Positions 1 through 5,301 of a DNA stretch of 6,704 nt are shown here, piece after piece (within the stretch, counting starts at the first letter, position 1; every line of letters begins with the position of its first letter). The stretch lies in assembly GCA_964533055.1 (NCBI GenBank), contig CAZHKZ010000031.1:1-6704 (forward strand), given 5' to 3'. The notes beneath the pieces were generated by a model. That model did no database searches. It was not told where the DNA came from and saw nothing but the letters and a program-made list of their open reading frames with translations. The translations under genes and the position numbers were made by a program. This DNA comes from JACROF01 sp964533055 (GTDB lineage Bacteria > Patescibacteriota > Microgenomatia > Levybacterales > UBA12049).

Positions 1-1235
1 TGGAGATCGATGCTGCATCAAATCGTGGTATTGACGAGATACGAGATCTTCGAGATAAGATACGTCTCGCACCTGTATCATCGCTTAAAAAAGTTTATAT
101 CATAGACGAGGTGCACATGCTCACAACTGAGGCATTCAATGCGCTTTTGAAAACGCTCGAAGAGCCACCGTCTCATGCTGTTTTTATTCTATGCACAACA
201 GAGTCGCACAAGGTTCCATCCACAGTTCTTTCACGCTGTCTTCATATTGGTTTTAAAAAAGCTACAGATGAAGAATTGGTTCGTGCTTTTGAACGAATTG
301 CCAAGGGAGAGAATCTTTCTATAGAAGCAGAAGTACTTCAGGAAATTGCATCGATGTCCGATGGTGGATTTAGAGATGGTACAAAAATTCTCGAGGAAGT
401 GGTGGCACTCGCGCAAGGACAGAGCATTACTAAAGCATTATTTCAAAGTATTTACACTAACTCAGGTGTTGCGAGTGGATTGGATGACTTCTTTCAGGCA
501 CTCATTGATCGGGATATTCAGAAGTCGACACAGATGATTTCTACATTTTCAGATCAAGGTGTCTCCATGGAATATGTCACAGATCAAGTTCTTAGTCAGT
601 TGCAAGAAAAGTTGATGGTGCAGGTTGGGAAAGATGCACCTGAGTCGGAGTTATCTCTTTCAAGTATTGTTAGACTTATCAATCTTTTTTCGGTAGCTGC
701 AAAAGAATTGAAATATGCTGTTGTCCCATCGCTTCCGTTGATGGTTGCGATTGTAACGTGGTGTGAGGGGGTGGCTCAGGAGCCTCAAAAAGACAAAGCC
801 AAAAGTGAAGTAGTGGAGGAGGTAGGTGAAGATGCAGTTACTGTTGCAACGTTGCGACGACAGGTCGGTAACATGGCTAAAGAGCGGGCAGTAAGTGGAG
901 TAGTTGAGCCGAAGGCAGAGAGTCGGCCACCTAAGAGTGATCCATCTGATGTTGCTGTGGTTAATTATAATGCTGAAGGCGAGCATACTCGGGAATGGAT
1001 GGATGTGCTATGGAAGAACATTATTTCAGAGATGAAGAATCATAATCATATGATCGCTGGAGTACTTCGCTCATGTAAGATCAGTCAATTCGACAGGAAG
1101 AATATGCTTATAGAGGCCTCCTCTGCGTTCCATAAAGACAAGCTCAATGATGCAAAGACATTAAATATTCTCCATGAAGTGACAGCAAAGCTTGTTGGAA
1201 ATCCAGTTGAAATTACGGTAGAATTGAGAACGTAG
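1..1235 (+). CDS. dnaX: DNA polymerase III subunit gamma/tau (clamp loader), 5' truncated
   Basis: This is the AAA+ ATPase subunit of the replicative clamp loader, which loads the sliding clamp onto DNA. The frame is open from base 3 and gives 410 residues to a TAG at 1233-1235, followed directly by TAA. Visible parts, numbered from the first codon in the window, are the AASNRGIDEIRDLRDKI stretch (4-20), Walker B VYIIDEVHML (31-40), TLEEPP (51-56), the sensor-1 segment ending in SRC (77-79), helical lid and collar domains to about 256, a charged Pro-containing linker (about 257-326), and a tau-like C-terminal domain starting EHTREW (about 327-410). The Walker A and zinc-binding segments lie upstream of the window. 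The GTG at 111 is internal, not the start. The linker and tail are shorter than in E. coli tau. I see no correctly phased slippery heptamer, so a single product is expected. Confidence 0.95.
   Translation, partial: EIDAASNRGIDEIRDLRDKIRLAPVSSLKKVYIIDEVHMLTTEAFNALLKTLEEPPSHAVFILCTTESHKVPSTVLSRCLHIGFKKATDEELVRAFERIAKGENLSIEAEVLQEIASMSDGGFRDGTKILEEVVALAQGQSITKALFQSIYTNSGVASGLDDFFQALIDRDIQKSTQMISTFSDQGVSMEYVTDQVLSQLQEKLMVQVGKDAPESELSLSSIVRLINLFSVAAKELKYAVVPSLPLMVAIVTWCEGVAQEPQKDKAKSEVVEEVGEDAVTVATLRRQVGNMAKERAVSGVVEPKAESRPPKSDPSDVAVVNYNAEGEHTREWMDVLWKNIISEMKNHNHMIAGVLRSCKISQFDRKNMLIEASSAFHKDKLNDAKTLNILHEVTAKLVGNPVEITVELRT
1195..1224 (+). promoter_or_regulatory. candidate promoter for ybaB inside the dnaX 3' end
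   Basis: TTGGAA (1195-1200, 4/6 to the -35 consensus), an 18-bp spacer and TAGAAT (1219-1224, 5/6 to the -10 consensus). The predicted start near 1231 would give a leader of about 110 nt that begins at the dnaX stop codon and contains the whole foldable region ahead of ybaB. It lies in coding DNA, so a chance match is quite possible and read-through from dnaX is equally plausible. Confidence 0.25.
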
Positions 1236-1242
1236 TAAACTT

Positions 1243-1334
1243 GCCACTCCGTAGCCCGACCTCATAGGGCTGTTAAGAAATAAACTGAGGAACGAAACCC
1301 GCCTTCGTTAAAACTTCGTCGGGGGAAGGGTGGT
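1243..1334 (+). promoter_or_regulatory. foldable leader of ybaB, possible Shine-Dalgarno masking structure
   Basis: The 108-base dnaX-ybaB spacer is richer in G and C runs than the genes around it and can fold several ways. Bases 1243-1249 (GCCACTC) can pair with 1328-1334 (GGGTGGT), closing the region and covering part of the ybaB ribosome-binding site. Inside are AGCCC/GGGCT (1253-1257 with 1267-1271, 9-nt loop) and AACGAA/TTCGTT (1291-1296 with 1304-1309) with loop ACCCGCC. The CCC of that loop could pair with the G-runs downstream. A competing helix is CCTTC (1302-1306) with GAAGG (1325-1329). I do not recognise a known riboswitch class or the SRP RNA core. The structure is visible; a regulatory role is inferred. 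Confidence 0.35.
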
Positions 1335-1337
1335 GAT
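1329..1337 (+). promoter_or_regulatory. strong Shine-Dalgarno sequence of ybaB
   Basis: GGTGGTGAT matches GGAGGTGAT, the complement of the usual 16S rRNA 3' end, at 8 of 9 bases and sits 6 nt before the ATG at 1344. This fixes the start codon. It contrasts with prs, mgtE and cysS, which show no such site. Part of it lies in the 3' arm of the possible masking helix in the leader. Confidence 0.7.
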
Positions 1338-1343
1338 TTATAT

Positions 1344-1628
1344 ATGGCAAATCCATTTGGACAATTAGGTGAGTTAAAAAAGATGCGAGATCAGGCGATG
1401 CAAATGCAGCGTCAGCTTGCAGCTGAGGAAATAACAATTGAAAAGAAGGGGATACTTGTTGTGATCACTGGTGATCAGAAACTTCAAGAAATTCGAACTA
1501 ACGGTAAATCAGACAAAGACATAGTAGAGGCAGTAAATGAGGCGATTAAGAAGTCTCAAGAAGTTGCTGCAAAGAAGCTCCAGTCGATGTCAGGAGGCCT
1601 TAGTGGTCTTCTTGGTGGAATGAAGTAG
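1344..1628 (+). CDS. ybaB: YbaB/EbfC family nucleoid-associated DNA-binding protein
   Basis: A 94-residue protein of the YbaB/EbfC family: small dimeric DNA-binding proteins associated with the nucleoid and typically encoded between dnaX and recR. The order of parts fits: an N-terminal helix (LGELKKMRDQAMQMQRQLAAE, about residues 8-28), a beta-rich middle (ITIEKKGILVVITGDQKLQEIRTN with short breaks, about 31-53), a C-terminal helix (about 57-82), and a Gly-rich tail ending GGLSGLLGGMK. The length is slightly below the usual 100-110. The start is set by the strong Shine-Dalgarno sequence, and the stop is TAG at 1626-1628. The N-terminus MANPFG recurs, with one extra Asn, in the hypothetical protein encoded after recR. 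The gene neighbourhood supports the assignment; a role in DNA organisation or repair is inferred from the family. Confidence 0.93.
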   Translation: MANPFGQLGELKKMRDQAMQMQRQLAAEEITIEKKGILVVITGDQKLQEIRTNGKSDKDIVEAVNEAIKKSQEVAAKKLQSMSGGLSGLLGGMK

Positions 1629-1643
1629 TCATAAATTTGTGGT

Positions 1644-1684
1644 GGCCTTGTTTGCGAACGAGAAACAAGGCCGTTAAATTTTGT
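1644..1684 (+). terminator. intrinsic-terminator-like hairpin after ybaB
   Basis: Bases 1644-1653 (GGCCTTGTTT) and 1663-1672 (AAACAAGGCC) form a perfect 10-bp stem with a 9-nt loop, extendable by G-T wobbles at the base. It starts 15 nt after the ybaB stop. The tail that follows (GTTAAATTTT) is T-rich but interrupted by A's, so termination may be partial. The second GGCC could alternatively pair with GGCC at 1760-1763 and close the next structure. Confidence 0.5.
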
Positions 1685-1758
1685 GAAGCGAAGTTGTCAG
1701 GGGAAGCCCGGCGAATGACCGGATGGGGTGCTGACCCGACTAACAAGCGCAACAAAAT
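1678..1758 (+). ncRNA. candidate structured RNA between ybaB and prs, family unknown
   Basis: An 81-nt stretch folds into one long nested hairpin: ATTTTGT (1678-1684) with ACAAAAT (1752-1758); GCG (1688-1690) with CGC (1748-1750); GTT (1693-1695) with AAC (1742-1744); GTC (1696-1698) with GAC (1738-1740), bulged T1741; GGG (1700-1702) with CCC (1735-1737), bulged A1699; and an apical CCGG (1708-1711) with CCGG (1719-1722) around a 7-nt loop. The middle is much richer in G and C than the flanks. The segment GGGAAGCCCGG...CCGG...CTGACCCG loosely resembles the core of cobalamin riboswitches, but the canonical B12-box parts are not evident. The SRP RNA core is absent. It could be an RNA gene, a 3'UTR element of ybaB or a decayed element. 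The 69-codon frame across it (1637-1846) does not look like a protein. Confidence 0.4.
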
Positions 1759-1788
1759 AGGCCGACTTTCCAGTGAGCAGAGTTTTGT

Positions 1789-1809
1789 GTACTTTTGCGG
1801 AAAAAGTAT
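1789..1809 (+). other. small AT-rich hairpin upstream of the prs promoter
   Basis: ACTTTT (1791-1796) pairs with AAAAGT (1802-1807) around the loop GCGGA, extended by T1790-A1808 and a G-T wobble, giving 8 pairs. It lies 11 bp before the putative prs -35 box and has no T-run behind it on the + strand. It may be the 3' end of the preceding candidate RNA or an upstream promoter element. The function is not clear. Confidence 0.3.
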
Positions 1810-1820
1810 GAGATATTTAT

Positions 1821-1849
1821 TTGCTTCTCTTGCTAGATCTTTGTAATAT
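1821..1849 (+). promoter_or_regulatory. candidate prs promoter giving a leaderless mRNA
   Basis: TTGCTT (1821-1826), a 17-bp spacer and TAATAT (1844-1849), each 4/6 to consensus but ideally spaced. The -10 hexamer ends 6 bases before the ATG at 1856, so transcription would be expected to start at or next to the A of the start codon. There is no Shine-Dalgarno sequence in the preceding 20 bases, which supports a leaderless start. Confidence 0.5.
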
Positions 1850-1855
1850 GTTCTT

Positions 1856-2764
1856 ATGAAGGTTATTAGTGGTAGTGCAAATAAGGACTTAGCTGAGAAA
1901 GTAGCAAAAGAATTAGGAATCTCATTATCTCCAGTTGAAATATTTATTTTCCCTGATGGCGAGCGACGAATTCAGATTCAGGAATCTGTTCTGGATCAAG
2001 ATGTACTGATCGTCCAGCCAGCCTCGCCGCCAGTTGACACCAATTATTTTGAGCTTTTTTTCCTTGCGGACGCTGCAAAAAGAAGCGGAGCAAAGTCTAT
2101 AACTGCGATAGTCCCATATCTTGGGTACCAAAGACAAGATCATATTTTTCGTGATGGCGAGGCGGTATCTCTTGAGGTAGTTGTTAAGACAATGCAGTCT
2201 GTTGGAATTGAGAAAGTTATTGTATTTGATCTGCATACAATTAAAATTGAGCAGGAGTTCTCAATTCCCTTGACTCATTTATCAGCGCTGCCGATCTTTG
2301 CTGAGTATATAGAGTCGCATAATTGGGCAGGATTGGATACAGTGCTCGTATCGCCAGATATGGGTGGGATTCGACGAATTAAGTTGATCTCTCAAATGCT
2401 ATCCGATATGCCATATGCTGTAATAGAAAAGAATCGTGATGTGAATACAGGGCATGTAGAAATGGCTGGGATTACAGGAGAAGTTACACATAGAGCGCTC
2501 ATTGTTGATGACATGATCTCGAGTGGCAAGACGATTGTTAAGGCAGCTGATTTATTAGCTGAAAAAGGAGCAGAGGAGATCTACGTCTTTGTTACTCATC
2601 CTATATTTTCAGATGAAGCACCCAGTCTATTGGAGGCATCATATGTTACAAAAGTCTTTGTGGCAGACACTGTTTTTATTCCAGAGTCAAAAAAGTTCTC
2701 TAAGCTAGAGATGTTATCAGTAGCTCCAGGAATCTCGAAGGAAATTCCAACTAGTGTTGTTTAG
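1856..2764 (+). CDS. prs: ribose-phosphate pyrophosphokinase (PRPP synthetase)
   Basis: This cytosolic enzyme transfers pyrophosphate from ATP to ribose 5-phosphate, giving PRPP for purine, pyrimidine, NAD, histidine and tryptophan synthesis. The 302 residues are slightly fewer than the usual 310-320. Family landmarks in order: FPDGE (32-36), DVLIVQ (49-54), the RQD motif (93-95), FDLH with the putative catalytic-region His (124-127), VSPDMGG (165-171), the EKNRD basic loop (191-195) and the PRPP-binding signature VDDMISSGKT (217-226). After RQD the flexible loop reads HIFRDGEAVS rather than the RKxRxREPI(T/S)A type common in bacteria, and it resembles archaeal enzymes with GEAIS at that point. 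Its position between ybaB and recR is unusual for that block. The ATG has no ribosome-binding site but sits 6 nt after a -10-like hexamer. Confidence 0.93.
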   Translation: MKVISGSANKDLAEKVAKELGISLSPVEIFIFPDGERRIQIQESVLDQDVLIVQPASPPVDTNYFELFFLADAAKRSGAKSITAIVPYLGYQRQDHIFRDGEAVSLEVVVKTMQSVGIEKVIVFDLHTIKIEQEFSIPLTHLSALPIFAEYIESHNWAGLDTVLVSPDMGGIRRIKLISQMLSDMPYAVIEKNRDVNTGHVEMAGITGEVTHRALIVDDMISSGKTIVKAADLLAEKGAEEIYVFVTHPIFSDEAPSLLEASYVTKVFVADTVFIPESKKFSKLEMLSVAPGISKEIPTSVV

Positions 2765-2798
2765 ATCAGTAAGATCAACTAGACTAGGTAGATAAATT
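2763..2798 (+). repeat. four 9-bp quasi-repeats filling the prs-recR spacer
   Basis: Units start at 2763, 2772, 2781 and 2790, each opening with AGA; the first two share AGATCA and the last two are looser (consensus roughly AGATMANNT). They run from the prs stop codon to just before the recR ATG at 2802. A weak -10-like GATAAA (2791-2796) lies in the last unit, and a weak AGGT lies 12 nt before the ATG. The repeat is short and imperfect, so chance is possible. Confidence 0.35.
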
Positions 2799-2801
2799 AG
2801 T

Positions 2802-3416
2802 ATGAAAATCCCCAAATCCATCCAGCAGACTATTGAGTCATTTGAAAAATTACCAGGTGTTGGGCCTAAGTCTGCTTCTAGACTCGCATTCTACCTTCTT
2901 CATGTTCCACAGCATGAGCTAGATCGTTTTGCATCAGCGCTGCAGAATTTAAAGAGTGGTACAGTACTATGCTCAGTTTGCCATAGTGTGGGTGAAGTTG
3001 ATCCCTGCGAATACTGTACTGATCCACATCGAGATCAGACCATGATTTGTGTGGTAGAACAGCCACTTGATGTTATCGCACTTGAGAAGAGTGGGCGTTA
3101 CAAAGGGGTCTATCATGTACTGCATGGTAAGATCGATCCGTTGAATAACATTGGGCCAGAGGAGATCTTTATTCACCAGCTTTTTTCTCGCATCAAAAAT
3201 ACTACCAACGGTCATACGATTAAAGAGGTGATTCTTGCAACCAACCCTACCATGGAGGGCGAAGCAACTGCGATGTATATTTCCAAGCAACTCAAAGCTC
3301 AAAACGAAAATTTAAAAATTAGTAGGATTGGGAGGGGGCTTCCAATCGGAGCAGACCTTGAGTATGCTGATAGTGTGACGCTTGAGCGAGCAATGGAAGG
3401 ACGGAGCGAATATTAA
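2802..3416 (+). CDS. recR: recombination mediator protein RecR
   Basis: RecR works with RecO (and RecF) to load RecA onto SSB-coated single-stranded DNA at gaps. The 204 residues match the family length of about 200. The parts are in the usual order: a helix-hairpin-helix around LPGVGPKSASRLAF (17-30), a four-cysteine zinc finger with C57, C60, C69 and C72, a Toprim domain (about 80-175) with CVVEQPLDVIALE (83-95) and ATNPTMEGEATA (146-157) carrying the acidic residues, and the C-terminal IGRGLPIGADLEYAD segment (176-190). The gene begins 37 nt after prs. The start signal is unclear: no good Shine-Dalgarno sequence and only a weak -10-like hexamer. Its TAA shares one base with the ATG of the next gene (TAATG), suggesting co-transcription and coupled translation. 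Confidence 0.96.
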   Translation: MKIPKSIQQTIESFEKLPGVGPKSASRLAFYLLHVPQHELDRFASALQNLKSGTVLCSVCHSVGEVDPCEYCTDPHRDQTMICVVEQPLDVIALEKSGRYKGVYHVLHGKIDPLNNIGPEEIFIHQLFSRIKNTTNGHTIKEVILATNPTMEGEATAMYISKQLKAQNENLKISRIGRGLPIGADLEYADSVTLERAMEGRSEY

Positions 3417-3976
3417 TGGCTAATAATCCATTCGGATCATTTGAAGATACATTTGAGCAGGGTATTTCCCAAGTCACTAACCAAGTTAAAAAACAGGTCA
3501 GTGATACCGCCAGTACAGCGACAGCTCAAGTTACAAGTACTACACTTTCAGATACCTCGCATGCTTCATTTGCTGATGTTTCAGCCCTAAACATAGTTCC
3601 CACTTCGGATCAATTTAATGAGACAAATACTCAGCAGCAGGATCCCATAGGTCCAGCTGCGCATCAGTCACCAGCGCTTGATCCAGCTCAGATGGCTTCT
3701 CTTGAGGCAAATTCGGCACATGAACAGCAGGCAAAATTAGAGCAGACTCGCGCACAGTTGAAGGCACATAAAGAGCAGCATAAAGTTGTGTATTTTGATC
3801 CCACCTTTAACCCTCCAAAGAAAGAACAGCCAGTTGCAGATAGGCTGGAGCAGGAGAAGCAAGAAGAAGATCAGAAAAAAATGCAGCAAATAGAAGAACA
3901 GAAGAAAAAAGACGAACCAATCGCACTTTCAAGAGCGAAGAGGACGACTGAGATGAACCGTGGCGCCTCGGGGTGA
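3416..3976 (+). CDS. hypothetical low-complexity charged protein, overlapping recR
   Basis: A 186-residue protein whose function I do not recognise. It has no signal peptide or membrane segment and appears to lack Cys and Trp. Residues 1-60 are Ser/Thr/Val/Gln-rich with a possible amphipathic helix (about 15-30). Residues 61-100 are Pro/Gln-rich and probably disordered. Residues 101-123 are helical and charged, followed by the compact motif KVVYFDPTFNPPKKEQP (123-139), a Lys/Glu/Gln coiled-coil-like helix (about 141-167), and a basic tail ending NRGASG. The YFDPTFNPP core looks conserved-family-like. It may match a Patescibacteria-specific family such as Pfam DUF5660, recalled from memory and unverified. 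A GGAG (3403-3406) lies 9 nt before the ATG, inside recR. TGA is followed directly by TAG. The one-base overlap suggests it is made together with RecR. Confidence 0.8.
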   Translation: MANNPFGSFEDTFEQGISQVTNQVKKQVSDTASTATAQVTSTTLSDTSHASFADVSALNIVPTSDQFNETNTQQQDPIGPAAHQSPALDPAQMASLEANSAHEQQAKLEQTRAQLKAHKEQHKVVYFDPTFNPPKKEQPVADRLEQEKQEEDQKKMQQIEEQKKKDEPIALSRAKRTTEMNRGASG

Positions 3977-3991
3977 TAGTCTAAAGTAGAC

Positions 3992-4011
3992 AGTATAAAG
4001 TACTTAATACT
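3992..4011. repeat. 20-bp near-perfect palindrome within the heptamer array
   Basis: AGTAT, A, AAGTACTT, A, ATACT: every position is symmetric except one A/A mismatch on each side of the centre. A wider inverted pair, ACAGTAT (3990-3996) and ATACTGT (4021-4027), brackets it. It overlaps the putative -35 of mgtE (4004-4009), so it could be an operator or a transcript-end hairpin, but it may simply result from heptamers of opposite sense meeting. Confidence 0.45.
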
Positions 4012-4032
4012 TAATACCTGATACTGTATACT
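4004..4032 (+). promoter_or_regulatory. candidate mgtE promoter giving a leaderless mRNA
   Basis: TTAATA (4004-4009, 4/6), a 17-bp spacer and TATACT (4027-4032, 5/6). The -10 hexamer ends 6 bases before the ATG at 4039, and the gap is only AAAAAT, so no Shine-Dalgarno sequence is possible close to the start. Both boxes lie within the 7-bp repeat array, so a change in repeat number would shift or duplicate promoter elements. Confidence 0.55.
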
Positions 4033-4038
4033 AAAAAT

Positions 4039-5298
4039 ATGGCATCTTCATCAAATGGCATCGATCGCAAGCTTATAAACGAGCTCTCGCAAAATCCCAA
4101 GACTAGACTTGCTGTATTTCAAGGTGTCGAGCCAGGGAGGCAAGGCTATACACTCCTTAAGCTCTCCTCACGTGTTCAAAAAGATCTCCTCAATAAATTA
4201 ACAGATGAGGAGATTCTTGCACTTTTAAATCCGCTTGCTCCAGATAAGGCAACAGATATTATCCAAATTATAAATACTACTCGCTCTAAAAAGATTACAG
4301 ATCGGCTAAATGAGACTGTAAAAGAGAAGGTCGAATTTTTGCTCAAATTTAATCCAAAGGCAGCAGCAGGCCTGATGAATCTTAATTACATAATTATTGA
4401 AAGAAATGCAAATCTGGAAAGTGTTATTAAAGAACTCAATGTATATGAGGAAAAAACGGGTACATTTCCGACGATCTTGATTGTTGATGATGGGAAGCTG
4501 GTGGGCGAACTTCCAGGGTCTACTCTCGCTCTTCATCATACGAGCGTACTTCAGGACAAGAATATTAAGAAAATTCCATCTGTTCGCTACGACAGTGAAG
4601 TTACAAAAGTCGTTAATTCATTTGTAAAGAATCCTCACAATAAGGTTGTGGTTATGGATCAAGATGATAGTGTTCTAGGCATCATTCATTCAAATGATAT
4701 CTTGCGCTTGATTGACAAGAATGAGATGCGAGATCTCTATGGATTTGCAGGTGTTGATAAAGAAGAAGGAGTCTTAGACTCTGCGCTTACGAAGGTGAAG
4801 TATCGCTATAAGTGGCTGATTATTAACTTAGGCACAGGATTTTTAGCAGCTTCAATTGTAGGAATGTTTGAGGGGACTATCTCACGAATTACACTTCTTG
4901 CAGTCTATATGCCTATCGTTGCTGGAATGGGTGGCAATGCTGCAACGCAGGCTCTAGCTGTTGCTGTGCGCGGGCTAGTCTTAAAGGAGGTAGATCTTAA
5001 GTCAAGTCGAAAGCTAATTATTAATGAAATGATAAGTGGTGCTATTAATGGAATAATAAATGGAGTTATCGTAGCCGTTATTGCAACAGTGATCAATCAT
5101 AGTCCAATGCTTGGACTTGTGCTTGCGATTGCGATGATTGCGAACTTGATTACAGCTGGATTCTTTGGTGCGCTTGTCCCTATGATCATGAAGTCTTTTG
5201 GAAAAGATCCAGCATCATCTGCGACTATTTTCATCACAACAGCAACTGATGTGATAGGTTTTTTTGTATTCTTAGGTCTGGCGAGTGTTATGCTTTAA
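4039..5298 (+). CDS. mgtE: MgtE-type magnesium channel/transporter
   Basis: A membrane Mg2+ channel gated by cytosolic Mg2+-sensing domains. The 419 residues compare with about 450 in the well-studied Thermus protein. Domains in order: an MgtE N-domain helical bundle (about 20-110, including LTDEEILALLNPLAPDKATDII), two CBS domains (about 112-225), a plug/linker helix (about 228-255), and a membrane domain (about 256-419) with five predicted helices. Pore signatures are PIVAGMGGN (292-300), the cytoplasmic RG (311-312), and the DPA...TTATDVIGFF segment (390-409) with the conserved Asp404. The usual SGP after DPA is replaced by SAT, a small departure. The ATG follows a -10-like element by 6 nt with no ribosome-binding site. 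The upstream gap is too short for an M-box riboswitch, so control is probably through the sensor domains. Confidence 0.94.
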   Translation: MASSSNGIDRKLINELSQNPKTRLAVFQGVEPGRQGYTLLKLSSRVQKDLLNKLTDEEILALLNPLAPDKATDIIQIINTTRSKKITDRLNETVKEKVEFLLKFNPKAAAGLMNLNYIIIERNANLESVIKELNVYEEKTGTFPTILIVDDGKLVGELPGSTLALHHTSVLQDKNIKKIPSVRYDSEVTKVVNSFVKNPHNKVVVMDQDDSVLGIIHSNDILRLIDKNEMRDLYGFAGVDKEEGVLDSALTKVKYRYKWLIINLGTGFLAASIVGMFEGTISRITLLAVYMPIVAGMGGNAATQALAVAVRGLVLKEVDLKSSRKLIINEMISGAINGIINGVIVAVIATVINHSPMLGLVLAIAMIANLITAGFFGALVPMIMKSFGKDPASSATIFITTATDVIGFFVFLGLASVML

Positions 5299-5301
5299 AT
5301 A

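Larger units (their letters stand above)
3980..4035 (+). repeat. eight degenerate 7-bp tandem repeats upstream of mgtE
   Basis: From 3980 the sequence keeps a strict 7-base period for 56 bases. Unit starts are 3980, 3987, 3994, 4001, 4008, 4015, 4022 and 4029, and every unit after the first begins with TA. Units 1-3 end in AG (for example TATAAAG); units 4-8 follow TACYTRA or close to it (two copies of TACTTAA, then TACCTGA, TACTGTA, TACTAAA). The change in unit type creates inverted symmetry in the middle. The last two units supply the -10-like TATACT of mgtE. The array fills almost the entire 62-bp gap after the hypothetical gene. No riboswitch-sized leader is present here. Confidence 0.7.

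Noticed and set aside
84..96. A-run in dnaX as a programmed frameshift site for a gamma product
   Set aside because: The run is read as AAA AAA GTT, not in the phase needed for an A AAA AAG slip. It also lies in the ATPase domain, far upstream of where gamma/tau frameshifting occurs.
1285..1297. Hammerhead ribozyme core (CTGAGGA followed by GAAA)
   Set aside because: Only two bases separate the two core motifs, so stem II cannot form, and no matching cleavage-site helix is visible.
1236..1770. SRP 4.5S RNA, often found near dnaX
   Set aside because: Neither the dnaX-ybaB nor the ybaB-prs spacer contains the conserved GGAA tetraloop with the AGCAG-type internal loop, on either strand.
1637..1846. 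A 69-codon + strand frame between ybaB and prs
   Set aside because: Its codons run through the terminator-like hairpin and the nested fold, the composition is unlike the neighbouring proteins, it has no ribosome-binding site and its end lies in the prs promoter. It looks like structured non-coding DNA.
3974..3979. Alternative code with TGA as glycine (Gracilibacteria/Absconditabacteria type)
   Set aside because: The only TGA stop is followed at once by TAG, so it is uninformative. But all long frames are full length without in-frame TGA and glycine is encoded by GGN throughout, so the standard code fits.
3980..4035. CRISPR array
   Set aside because: The repeats are 7 bp, degenerate and directly adjacent, with no spacers and no cas genes nearby.
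3977..4038. M-box magnesium riboswitch ahead of mgtE
   Set aside because: The gap is 62 bp, made of 7-bp repeats and a promoter. It is far too short for an M-box, and the predicted mRNA has no leader.
4306..4539. Minus-strand open frames inside mgtE and other genes
   Set aside because: They are shadows of well-supported + strand genes, have no family features and no start signals.
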